Of a stretch of DNA of 45,218 nt, positions 15,918 to 22,859 are shown piece by piece (within the stretch, counting starts at the first letter, position 1; every line of letters begins with the position of its first letter). Below the pieces are notes generated by a model. The model saw only the letters and a list, made by a program, of their open reading frames with translations. It was not told the DNA's origin and did no database searches. The DNA comes from Dehalococcoidia bacterium. GTDB taxonomy: Bacteria; Chloroflexota; Dehalococcoidia; JAENJB01. The DNA lies in NCBI GenBank assembly GCA_016844565.1, contig JAENJB010000001.1, positions 1 to 45,218 on the forward strand, read 5' to 3'. A program made the position numbers and the translations under genes.

Positions 15918-16657
15918 TAGGCACGGGCCCGGGGCCCATCGAAGATATGACTCTCCGGGCGCTCAACGCCATAGACGCCTGCGACGTTATCCTGGGTTAC
16001 TCAACCTACATCAACTTGTTGGGAAGCCGGGTGGAGGGGAAGGAAGTTGTCGTCTTCGGCATGGGGGAAGAGATAGCCCGTGCCCGGCGAGCTGTTCAAG
16101 AGGCCCTATCGGGCAAGAAAGCGGTCCTGGTCAGCAGCGGGGACCCGGGCATATACGGTATGGCCGGCCCGGTCCTCGAGGTGATACACCGGGAAAACCT
16201 CGACGTTGACCTGGAGATAATCCCCGGGGTCACGGCTCTCTGCGCCTGCAGCGCCAGACTGGGGGCGCCCATCATGAACGACTTCGCCGTCATCAGCCTG
16301 AGCGACCTGTTGACGCCGTGGGAGGTGGTCAAGAGGCGGCTGGAGGCAGCGGCCCAGGGAGACCTGGTGGTTGTCCTCTATAACCCCGGCAGCAGGGGGC
16401 GGAGGACGCAGATAGAAGAGGCGCGCCGGATACTGCTCAAATACCGTTCGCCGCAGACCTGGGTTGGGATAGTGCGCGGTGCCGGGAGGGAGGGGGAGGA
16501 GGTGCTGATAGCGAATCTGGCCTCCCTGCCGCTGGAGAAGGTGGACATGCAGACGACGGTCATCATAGGCAACTCGACCACCTTCGTTCACCAGGGCCGG
16601 ATGGTGACGCCGAGAGGCTATCGGGAGGAGGAATCCAGAAATGCGCAAGCCAGATAG
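15914..16657 (+). CDS. cbiH: cobalt-precorrin-3 C17-methyltransferase CbiH
   Basis: Tetrapyrrole methylase that methylates C17 with ring contraction. VIGTGPGPIEDMTLRALNAI is the N-terminal loop, VILGYSTYINLL, LVSSGDPGIYGMAGPVLEV, IIPGVTALCACSARLGAPI and DLVVVLYNPGSRGR are CbiH/CobJ motifs. The start is uncertain. GTG 15914 overlaps the cbiG stop as GTGA but clips the first strand residues. ATG 15812 keeps them, has GGATAGGAG upstream, and overlaps cbiG by 106 nt. Last recognised gene of the operon; cbiT, cbiJ and cbiA are not here. Confidence 0.9.
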   Translation: MIGTGPGPIEDMTLRALNAIDACDVILGYSTYINLLGSRVEGKEVVVFGMGEEIARARRAVQEALSGKKAVLVSSGDPGIYGMAGPVLEVIHRENLDVDLEIIPGVTALCACSARLGAPIMNDFAVISLSDLLTPWEVVKRRLEAAAQGDLVVVLYNPGSRGRRTQIEEARRILLKYRSPQTWVGIVRGAGREGEEVLIANLASLPLEKVDMQTTVIIGNSTTFVHQGRMVTPRGYREEESRNAQAR

Positions 16658-16697
16658 ATAGACGGTGGTTCTGCCCCAACCAAGGACTTCCGAGGTC

Positions 16698-16727
16698 TTG
16701 ACAGGAGCGGGGTACGTTAACTAAGAT
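16698..16727 (+). promoter_or_regulatory. sigma-70-type promoter of lipoprotein gene
   Basis: TTGACA (16698-16703) is a perfect -35 box; TAAGAT (16722-16727) follows after 18 nt as a fair -10 box. Transcription would start near 16734, about 35 nt before the lipoprotein ATG. Confidence 0.6.
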
Positions 16728-16768
16728 AGCCTCCCATTCGCCAACGCTTCCCATAGATGAGGTGACTG

Positions 16769-17413
16769 ATGAAAGCAGGTATTTGGGGTCCCTTCCTCTT
16801 ATTCCTAATTTTCGTGACCCTCGCCTGCCAGCCTGCCCAGAGACCCACTCCCACTCCTACTCCAGCTGCGCCTTCTCAAGCTCCTACATCCGCGCCTGCC
16901 CCGATAGCACAGCCCGCCCCAACACCACCAGTAACCCCGGCACCCGTTACCCCAACCCCGACACCAACTCCTCCGTGGCCTGAAAGCGCATATTCAAACC
17001 CGGTTTATGGATGGTCCATTTCCTACCCCAGCGACTGGACGGTCGACAGCTCAAACCCTGCGCTTGTGAGGATTCAGATAGCCGGTCCTGCACTAGTTGG
17101 CATTCACACAGCTACCGTCCGTTTCACTTCCCTGGATGATTTTGTCAATTTCATGCTGGCTGATAATGAGGCCCGCGCGAAACAGAGGGGCCAAACCACG
17201 GTTGTCGTGTCTCGTGGCTCAATATCCTTGCCAAACAGTGTCATTGCTACTGACATCGTCAAAGAGCTAGGACCCGGTGGTAAATCCCGTGATATTTATG
17301 TGCTTATTGGGCAGCAAGCGTTTATCATTAGCGCCGAAACCTATATTCAGAATTGGGACAGGTTCCATCCTTACTTTGAGCGCATGATTGCTTCCTTTAC
17401 GATACCCAAATAG
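16769..17413 (+). CDS. proline/threonine-rich lipoprotein with PsbP-like C-terminal domain
   Basis: A 214-residue exported lipoprotein. A hydrophobic signal (about 6-19) ends in a lipobox VTLAC with Cys20. Residues 24-70 are a low-complexity Pro/Thr/Ala linker, as in cell-surface proteins of Chloroflexota. The C-terminal half begins NPVYGWSISYPSDWTVD, a pattern shared with PsbP-like/DUF1795-like domains that often begin with a Tyr-Gly-hydrophobic-Ser-Tyr-Pro segment. The precise function is unknown; a membrane-anchored binding role is likely. GAGGTGA precedes the ATG. It has its own promoter and seems monocistronic, followed convergently by the MBL gene. Confidence 0.8.
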   Translation: MKAGIWGPFLLFLIFVTLACQPAQRPTPTPTPAAPSQAPTSAPAPIAQPAPTPPVTPAPVTPTPTPTPPWPESAYSNPVYGWSISYPSDWTVDSSNPALVRIQIAGPALVGIHTATVRFTSLDDFVNFMLADNEARAKQRGQTTVVVSRGSISLPNSVIATDIVKELGPGGKSRDIYVLIGQQAFIISAETYIQNWDRFHPYFERMIASFTIPK

Positions 17414-17459
17414 AGCATCTCGACGGGGCCACGTGGTATGACCCGCAGTGCGGCCCTGG

Positions 17460-18119
17460 CTAGAGCGCGGGGAAGACGTTCCTTCGCACGAACTCGAAGT
17501 TGGACTTCACGGCCTCACGTCCCTCGACTATGCCCATGTGGCCGGGCATGACGTACTCGATATCGAGCTTCGCAAGAGCTTCAATGGACTCTTTGAGCTG
17601 CTGCCCGTTGCCGCCCGGCAGGTCGACCCGCCCCGTATTGTGGTCGAAGACCACGTCGCCGCAAATGAGAACCTTCTCCTCCCGGCAGTAGAAACAGACG
17701 CTGTCCGGTGAATGCCCCGGAGCGGTGATGAGCTCGAAGGACAGCTTGCCCGTCTCCAGCCTGGTTTCAAGCGCCCCGTCGGCGCTGAACTCCACCGGCT
17801 CGATGCCGAAGAAGCGCGCCATCTGTCTTACATTCAGGTCGTAGTACTTGGTCTGCAGCGGATGAAGGTTGATTTTCGCACCCGAGGACTCTTTCAGAGA
17901 CTGGTTGGCCCAGCAGTGGTCTCCGTGGAGGTGGGTGTTCACAATCAGGGCTATCTTCTTGGGGTCGAGGCCGTCCCGCGCCATCTCCTCCAGCCGATCG
18001 GGCAGATAGTCGGTGAGGCCGGTGTCTATCATCACCAACAGGTCATCTTTGATGACATAGGTGTTGCAATCGAGCATGCCCTTCTCGGGGTAGGTGTATA
18101 TCCGGTCGGTTATTTTCAT
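17460..18119 (-). CDS. metallo-beta-lactamase-fold hydrolase (glyoxalase II-like)
   Basis: A 219-residue MBL-fold enzyme. The di-metal site is complete: THLHGDH (H63, H65, D67, H68), H136 in APGHSPDS, D155 in ICGDVVFD and H194 in MPGHMG. These enzymes hydrolyse thioesters, lactones or phosphoesters in the cytoplasm; the substrate is not evident. I start at ATG 18119, which has GGAAAAGAGGA upstream; an earlier frame start at 18152 lacks family similarity. The neighbour upstream on the same strand is an enoyl-CoA hydratase, separated by a repeat, so a shared acyl-CoA role is possible but unproven. Confidence 0.9.
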   Translation of the reverse strand: MKITDRIYTYPEKGMLDCNTYVIKDDLLVMIDTGLTDYLPDRLEEMARDGLDPKKIALIVNTHLHGDHCWANQSLKESSGAKINLHPLQTKYYDLNVRQMARFFGIEPVEFSADGALETRLETGKLSFELITAPGHSPDSVCFYCREEKVLICGDVVFDHNTGRVDLPGGNGQQLKESIEALAKLDIEYVMPGHMGIVEGREAVKSNFEFVRRNVFPAL

Positions 18120-18181
18120 GCGTTCCTCTTTTCCGGTGAGATCGTCTGGCAATCGCCACTGTCATTTTTTCGGGAACGCCC

Positions 18182-18330
18182 GTTTGTCATTCCCGCGAAG
18201 ATAGCCACTTCTGGCACGGCCTGTCATTGCGAGCCCCTCCCGACAAGTCGGGAGGGCGAAGCAATCTCTGAGCCACTAGTACCGTATGAGATTGCTTCGG
18301 GCTTAGCCCTCGCAATGACGGCAACTGCTT
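18182..18330. repeat. family A repeat copy 6 with extended flank
   Basis: The core is 18222-18319. The 5' flank (ATAGCCACTTCTGGCACG) is shared with the copy near 45000, so the duplicated unit is about 140 nt. A lone CTCGCAATGACAG end follows at about 18357-18369. It lies between the MBL and enoyl-CoA hydratase genes. Confidence 0.85.
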
Positions 18331-18383
18331 TGAATCGTAATGCCAGCCCCCTGCCACTCGCAATGACAGATGAACATGGTTTT

Positions 18384-19178
18384 TTACTTCCCCTTGAACT
18401 GGGGGGCTCTCTTCTCCATGAAGGAAGCTATCGCTTCTTTGTAGTCCTCCGTCTTGACGCAAATCTTCTGGCAGTAAATCTCGAGCTCCACCTGCTTTTC
18501 CAGGCTGTTCTCCAGCCCGGCGTAGAGCGCCTGCTTGGCGAGCCTGGCCGTGACGGGCGGGACCCTGGCCATTGACAGGGCCAGGCCCCTGGCTTCCGTG
18601 AGCAGCGACCCCGGGGGCACAAGGCGGTCCACCAGACCGATGCTCAGAGCTTCTGGGGCCCCGATGGTCCGGCCGCCGAGCACCAGCTCCATCGCCCTGG
18701 ACATGCCCACCAGGCGCGGAAGGGTGGAAGAACAGGCGAAATCGGGGACCAGTCCTCTCTGGACAAAGGCCATGTTGAACTTCGCCTTTTCCGAAGCCAG
18801 GCGCATGTCGCAAAGGAGGGCCAGGGAGACGCCGGCGCCGGCCGCCGCGCCGTTTATGGCGGCGATGACCGGTATCTGCATGCCCCTCAGGCTCTTGACT
18901 ACCATCTGGATACTGGCCAGCAGATAGTCCTGGCGGGCCAGCGGGTCCTGCGCCTGGGCGGCCCTGATGTTGGCCACATCGACCCCGGAGCAGAAGCCGT
19001 CTCCGGCGCCGGTGATTATCAAAGCGCGGCTGCTCGGATTCAGATTGGTCTCGCGAAGCGCGCTGGGGAACTCCTCGAAAATCATGTCCTCGGTGAGGGC
19101 GTTCAGCCTCTCGGGACGGTTCAGGGTCAGGACGGTGACCTGGTCCGCCGTCTCCACGGTTATGTATTTGTAGGGCAT
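18384..19178 (-). CDS. enoyl-CoA hydratase/isomerase (crotonase family)
   Basis: A 264-residue crotonase-fold protein. LTLNRPERLNALTEDM (17-32), ALIITGAGDGFCSGVDV (52-68) and PVIAAINGAAAGAGVSLAL (103-121) form the CoA-binding and oxyanion-hole regions; LLCDMRLASEKAKFNMAFVQ and RGLVPDFACSSTLPRLVG follow. One of the two usual catalytic acids is D146; the position equivalent to the first Glu of true hydratases is not obvious, so isomerase or another crotonase reaction is possible. It would act on acyl-CoA in fatty or aromatic acid breakdown. GAAGGAGG stands before the ATG. A family A repeat separates it from the MBL gene downstream. Confidence 0.88.
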   Translation of the reverse strand: MPYKYITVETADQVTVLTLNRPERLNALTEDMIFEEFPSALRETNLNPSSRALIITGAGDGFCSGVDVANIRAAQAQDPLARQDYLLASIQMVVKSLRGMQIPVIAAINGAAAGAGVSLALLCDMRLASEKAKFNMAFVQRGLVPDFACSSTLPRLVGMSRAMELVLGGRTIGAPEALSIGLVDRLVPPGSLLTEARGLALSMARVPPVTARLAKQALYAGLENSLEKQVELEIYCQKICVKTEDYKEAIASFMEKRAPQFKGK

Positions 19179-19287
19179 GAGGGGCCTCCTTCGCCACGGC
19201 TGGACAATTGGCCTATTTTATCACAGGGAAAAGGAAACTTGCCCATGGGTCACCCTCACCCTCTCCCTTTATGGGTCTTGCCTCAAG

Positions 19288-19389
19288 TGTCATTCTGAGG
19301 AGCGAAGCGACGAAGAATCTCTGGGTGGGGTTAGTGATGCAGAAATAGGCCCCACCGCTCCGAGATCCTTCGCTTCGCTCAGGATGACA
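19288..19389. repeat. family B palindromic repeat, forward copy
   Basis: A 102-nt element starting TGTCATTCTGAGGAGCGAAG and ending CGCTCAGGATGACA. By eye it matches the reverse complement of 26535-26636 at all but one base (G versus C in the GCAGAAATAGG segment). Confidence 0.92.
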
Positions 19390-19424
19390 GGGTGGCGGCA
19401 CTTTTGGGGCAAAGCCCCCGTGAT

Positions 19425-19482
19425 GGGAGAGGGGAAAGCCTTCTCTCTCCCCCGGAGGGAGAGAGTTAGAGAGAGGGGGATC
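19425..19482. repeat. family C CT/GA-rich repeat
   Basis: GAGAGGGGAAAGCC, then CTCTCTCCCCCGGAGGGAGAG and GTTAGAGAGAGGGGG form short inverted arms. Related blocks lie at 20352, 29727 and 45177. The 19200-19559 gap holds only repeats and the promoter below. Confidence 0.7.
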
Positions 19483-19495
19483 GAGTCCCCATTCC

Positions 19496-19525
19496 TTGAC
19501 GCCGGAAAGGAGCGTTTGTTACAAT
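19496..19525 (+). promoter_or_regulatory. sigma-70-type promoter of zinc protease gene
   Basis: TTGACG (19496-19501), 18-nt spacer, TACAAT (19520-19525). Each hexamer has five consensus bases. It would initiate near 19532, about 28 nt before the start codon. Confidence 0.65.
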
Positions 19526-19559
19526 GATGTATCGGTACCACTTTGGAGGCATAGCGTAG

Positions 19560-20267
19560 ATGTTCTTTGATCCCATGTGGCTGCTGTTTATGGCGCCAGC
19601 CTTTATTTTCATGCTGTACGCGCAGGCCAAGGTCAAGTCGGCGTATAGTAAGTACTCCCGGGTGCCCAACGCTCGCGGCATGAGCGGCGCGCAGGCGGCT
19701 CAAAACCTGCTCCGGGCCAGCGGCCTGGGCCATGTGAAGGTTGAAGCTACCAGGGGTAACCTTACCGACCACTACGATCCACGCGGCAAGGTGCTCCGTC
19801 TTTCCGACGGCGTTTATTCCTCCACATCGGTAGCTGCCATGGGGATAGTGGCCCATGAGGTAGGACACGCAGTGCAGGACGGCGCCGGCTATGCTCCAAT
19901 GCGGGTGAGAACCGCCCTGGTGCCGGCGGCCAGTCTGGGCAGCACCCTGGGCTGGATCTTCGTCATGGTCGGATTGGTCCTCTCGGCTATGGGCTCGGGC
20001 TTCGGCATTAACGTCGCCTGGCTGGGGGTCATACTCTTTGCGGCGGCGGTACTCTTCACCCTGATTACCCTGCCGGTGGAGTTCAACGCCAGCTCCCGCG
20101 CCCTTCAGATGCTGCGGGGCAACGGGTTGATTGTCGCTCAAGAATACGATGGCGCCCGGGCCGTCCTGTCAGCGGCGGCGCTTACTTATGTGGCCGCCAT
20201 GCTCCAGGCAGTCTCTCAGCTCCTTTACTTCGTCTTTCTTCTCACGGGCGCGCGGCGGAGAGATTAG
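19560..20267 (+). CDS. YugP-type zinc metallopeptidase (membrane)
   Basis: A 235-residue integral membrane protein of the neutral zinc metallopeptidase (YugP) family. An N-terminal transmembrane helix (about 6-22) is followed by a soluble segment with the zinc motif HEVGH in GIVAHEVGHAVQD (about 96-108). Two hydrophobic segments follow (about 130-170) and a further one near the C-terminus. LPVEFNASSRAL, which usually supplies further conserved residues, is intact. The physiological substrate is unknown. GGAGG lies about ten bases before ATG. It has its own promoter and a hairpin after the stop. Confidence 0.9.
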   Translation: MFFDPMWLLFMAPAFIFMLYAQAKVKSAYSKYSRVPNARGMSGAQAAQNLLRASGLGHVKVEATRGNLTDHYDPRGKVLRLSDGVYSSTSVAAMGIVAHEVGHAVQDGAGYAPMRVRTALVPAASLGSTLGWIFVMVGLVLSAMGSGFGINVAWLGVILFAAAVLFTLITLPVEFNASSRALQMLRGNGLIVAQEYDGARAVLSAAALTYVAAMLQAVSQLLYFVFLLTGARRRD

Positions 20268-20289
20268 TCCCCGGCGCAAGAATATGTTC

Positions 20290-20317
20290 AGGCCCCCTCT
20301 CACTGTAGAGGGGGCCT
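20290..20317 (+). terminator. strong hairpin after the zinc protease gene
   Basis: AGGCCCCCTCT (20290-20300) pairs perfectly with AGAGGGGGCCT (20307-20317) over a 6-nt loop, 22 nt after the stop codon. No proper T-run follows (TCCCATTTG), so termination may be weak or the hairpin protects the 3' end. Confidence 0.45.
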
Positions 20318-20351
20318 TCCCATTTGTAGACCGAGGTTGTCTAATAACCGC

Positions 20352-20463
20352 AGCCCCCTCACTCTAACTCTCCCCCGCCTGTTCGGCGAGGGCTTCTCCC
20401 GCCAGGGGAGAGAGAAGATAAACCCTCTCCCTCGATGGGAGAGGGTAAGGGTAAGGGTGAGGG
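20352..20463. repeat. family C CT/GA-rich repeat preceding mazG
   Basis: CCCCCTCACTCTAACTCTCC begins the block, which continues through GGCGAGGGCTTCTCCCGCC and CCCTCTCCCTCGATGGGAG and ends with a G-run tract at 20443-20463. It fills the yugP-mazG gap. Confidence 0.75.
20443..20463 (+). promoter_or_regulatory. four-run G-tract (canonical G-quadruplex motif) just upstream of the mazG ribosome-binding site
   Basis: Four GGG runs are separated by loops TAA, TAA and TGA. The motif is on the coding strand and ends three bases before the AAAGGAGG site (20466-20473). If transcribed it would lie in the mazG leader, where folding could block ribosome loading. It derives from the family C repeat. Confidence 0.6.
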
Positions 20464-20479
20464 TGAAAGGAGGCCGGAC

Positions 20480-21295
20480 TTGCAGGAAAAGAGAGACCCG
20501 GGCAGTTTCGAGACGCTGACGAGTATAATGTCGACTTTGCGTCAACCGGACGGCTGTCCCTGGGACCGGGAGCAGACAGCCGCGTCCCTGAAGCCCTATG
20601 TGATTGAGGAAGCCTATGAGGTCATAGAAGCCGTGGACAGCGGCGACCCTGAGAAGCTGTGCGAGGAGCTGGGCGACCTGCTCCTGCAGGTGGTCTTCCA
20701 GGCCCAGATAGCGGCGGAGAGGCAGGAGTTCGATATCAAGGATGTCATCCGGGGCATAAGCGATAAGCTGGTCCACCGCCATCCTCACGTCTTCGGCAAC
20801 GTGCGGATCAAGACCGCCGCGGAGGTGACCCACCGGTGGGAGGCGCTCAAGCGTGAGGAGAAGGGCAAGGAGACTTCCGTTCTGGATGGCGTACCGCGGA
20901 ACATGCCTGCCCTGGCCTGCAGCCAGGCGCTTCAGGAGCGGGCGGCGCGGGTGGGCTTCGACTGGCCGGACGTCGGGGGAGTAATGGAGAAGGTGGTGGA
21001 GGAGACCAGGGAGTTGAAGGAGGCTGCCGCCCCGGAGCGGAGGGCAGAGGAATTCGGCGACCTGCTTTTCGCCCTGGTCAATCTGGCGCGCCACCTGGGC
21101 ATAGACGCTGAGGACGCGCTGCGCCGGACCGGCCAGAGGTTCAGTGCCCGTTTCGGCTACCTGGAGGGGACCTGCCGGGAGAGGGGCGTGCCCATCGACA
21201 GTCTTTCCCTTGAAGAGATGGACGGGTTGTGGGAGGAGGCGAAAAGTAAAGGTGTGGGGGACCGCGAGGGGGAGAGTCGGGGCGGGCAGACTTGA
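20480..21295 (+). CDS. mazG: nucleoside triphosphate pyrophosphohydrolase MazG
   Basis: A 271-residue two-domain MazG that hydrolyses (d)NTPs to NMP plus pyrophosphate and removes aberrant nucleotides. The first domain has the start motif CPWDREQTAASLKPYVIEE and the metal-binding EEAYEVIEA and EELGDLLLQVVF. The second domain has EETRELKEA and EEFGDLLFALVNLARH. The linker (HPHVFGNV, WEALKREEK) is typical. I chose TTG at 20480: AAAGGAGG lies 6 nt before it, while the ATG-like start at 20435 would translate repeat DNA. The 3' end overlaps tRNA-Pro on the opposite strand by 19 nt. Confidence 0.92.
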   Translation: MQEKRDPGSFETLTSIMSTLRQPDGCPWDREQTAASLKPYVIEEAYEVIEAVDSGDPEKLCEELGDLLLQVVFQAQIAAERQEFDIKDVIRGISDKLVHRHPHVFGNVRIKTAAEVTHRWEALKREEKGKETSVLDGVPRNMPALACSQALQERAARVGFDWPDVGGVMEKVVEETRELKEAAAPERRAEEFGDLLFALVNLARHLGIDAEDALRRTGQRFSARFGYLEGTCRERGVPIDSLSLEEMDGLWEEAKSKGVGDREGESRGGQT

Positions 21296-21349
21296 ACTGC
21301 CGACCTCTTGGTCCCGAACCAAGCGCGCTGCCAACTGCGCTACGCCCCG
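21277..21349 (-). tRNA. tRNA-Pro (anticodon CGG)
   Basis: Acceptor CGGGGCG (21349-21343) pairs with CGCCCCG (21284-21278), discriminator A at 21277, no encoded CCA. The anticodon stem CTTGG/CCAAG encloses TTCGGGA; anticodon CGG is at 21316-21314. T arm GGCAG TTCAAGT CTGCC is perfect. The 3' end overlaps the last codons of mazG. Confidence 0.95.
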
Positions 21350-21359
21350 GTGCTGTGTC

Positions 21360-21388
21360 ATTATAAGTTTATGGCTTCGATGATACAA
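21360..21388 (-). promoter_or_regulatory. promoter of tRNA-Pro
   Basis: Read on the minus strand: TTGTAT (21388-21383), 17-nt spacer, perfect TATAAT (21365-21360), ending ten bases before the mature tRNA 5' end. Confidence 0.75.
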
Positions 21389-21464
21389 GTGATCACTCGG
21401 TCATTGCGAAGAGCGTAGCGGTACAGGACGGTTGAAGGTGAACGCAGGTAGCCCTACCAACTTA

Positions 21465-21564
21465 TGTCACTCTGAGCGCAGCGAAGAGTCGCGGGGCAGT
21501 GGGGACGCACACCCACATCCGAGATTCTTCGGCCTCCGCCGCTGCGGACGGCCTCAGAATGACA
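21465..21564. repeat. family B palindromic repeat, diverged copy
   Basis: Starts TGTCACTCTGAGCGCAGCG, ends GCCTCAGAATGACA, with GATTCTTCGGCC inside. A GTCATTGCGAAGAG fragment precedes it at about 21401. No gene lies between the tRNA and 21644. Confidence 0.75.
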
Positions 21565-21643
21565 TGTCCGGGGGGAGTGACAACGCGGCTGTTTTCATAA
21601 CAATGACAGGTGCGGGAGCCCCGCATCTGGTAAAATAGTGGTC

Positions 21644-22846
21644 ATGCCGATGAAATACTGTGTTTTAATAATGGATGGTGCGGCGGGATGGCCCGTGCCT
21701 GGAAAGGGCACGCTGACCACTCTGGAGATGGCCCGCACACCCAACCTGGACAGCATGGTCTCCGAGGGAGCACTGGGAAAGGTGCGGACGGTGCCGCCGG
21801 GCATGGAGCCATCCAGCGCCTGCGGCTGTATGTCTATCCTGGGCTACGATCCCCAGGTCTACTATCAGGGGCGGAGCGGCATTGAGGCCAGGAGCATGGG
21901 TGTCCCGCTCCAGGAGGGAGAGGTAGTCTTCCGGTGCAACCTGGTGGCCGTAGGAGATGACAAGATGTGGAGCTACAGCGCCGGCCACATCAGCACCGCG
22001 GAAGGCCGCCAGCTCATTCACTCGCTGCAAGAAAGCCTGGGTGACCGCGAGGTCCGCTTCTACCCCGGGGTTGGCTACCGCAACCTCTGCGTCATCAAGG
22101 GCCACGAGGACACTTTGCAGGCGGTCTGCACTCCTCCTCATGACATTCCCAATAAGCCTGTCAAGGGATTCCTGCCTAAAGGGCAGGGGAGCGAGTTCCT
22201 CCGGAGCCTGATGTCCCGCTCCGAGGAGGTGCTCCGAGACCACCCGGTGAACCAGGAGCGGCGGTCAAGGGGAGATATGCCGGCGACCACGGTGTGGCTT
22301 TTCTGGGGATCGAGGCAGTCGCCCGAGCTGCCTCCCTTCAAGCAGCGTTTCGGCCTCAAGGCTGCCATGACCTCCGGGGTAGACCTGCTCCGGGGCATGG
22401 CCGGGATGGCTGGCATTGCCAGCCTCGATATTGCCGGCGTGACCGATGGGCCCGATAACGACTATGCCGCTCAGGCGAGCGGCGCCCTGGCAGCGTTGCA
22501 GGAGCATGACCTGGTGGTCATTCATATCGAAGCGCCGGATGAGGCCGGACATGGCGGCTATGTGAAACAGAAGATAGAGGCGCTGGAGAACATAGACCGC
22601 GAGGTCGTCGGCAGGATCCGAGAATGGCGGGGTGACGCCCTGCGGGTCCTGGTCTTGCCCGACCACGCGACGCCCATAGCCATCCAGACGCATGCCCCGG
22701 AACCGGTCCCCTTCCTCATGTGGGGTCCCGGATTCTCGGGAAACGGGGCGAAGCGTTTCACGGAGGTGCAGGCCGGCGTGACCGGCCTCTTCGTGACGGA
22801 AGGGCATGCTCTAATGAGCCGGTTTTTGTCCGCGGCCAGAGCCTGA
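21644..22846 (+). CDS. ApgM-type phosphoglycerate mutase-like protein, proposed homoserine kinase
   Basis: A protein of about 400 residues in the archaeal-type cofactor-independent phosphoglycerate mutase (alkaline phosphatase) superfamily. KYCVLIMDGAAGWP gives the first metal-binding Asp, then RTPNLDSMVSEGALGKV and MEPSSACGCMSILGYDP with the catalytic Ser region. The second metal site includes VIHIEAPDEAGHGG and VLVLPDHATP. A subgroup encoded beside aspartate kinase or other threonine genes has been proposed to be a homoserine kinase (TIGR02535 type). Here lysC follows 13 nt downstream, so that role is favoured over glycolysis, by context only. Start is ATG 21644 or 21650; TAAAAT at 21631-21636 would make the mRNA almost leaderless. 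Confidence 0.85.
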   Translation: MPMKYCVLIMDGAAGWPVPGKGTLTTLEMARTPNLDSMVSEGALGKVRTVPPGMEPSSACGCMSILGYDPQVYYQGRSGIEARSMGVPLQEGEVVFRCNLVAVGDDKMWSYSAGHISTAEGRQLIHSLQESLGDREVRFYPGVGYRNLCVIKGHEDTLQAVCTPPHDIPNKPVKGFLPKGQGSEFLRSLMSRSEEVLRDHPVNQERRSRGDMPATTVWLFWGSRQSPELPPFKQRFGLKAAMTSGVDLLRGMAGMAGIASLDIAGVTDGPDNDYAAQASGALAALQEHDLVVIHIEAPDEAGHGGYVKQKIEALENIDREVVGRIREWRGDALRVLVLPDHATPIAIQTHAPEPVPFLMWGPGFSGNGAKRFTEVQAGVTGLFVTEGHALMSRFLSAARA

Positions 22847-22859
22847 GAAGGAGACGGAG

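Noticed and set aside
20435..20479. Upstream start for MazG giving a Gly/Glu/Arg-rich N-terminus
   Set aside because: It translates a family C repeat and has no ribosome-binding site; TTG 20480 has AAAGGAGG.
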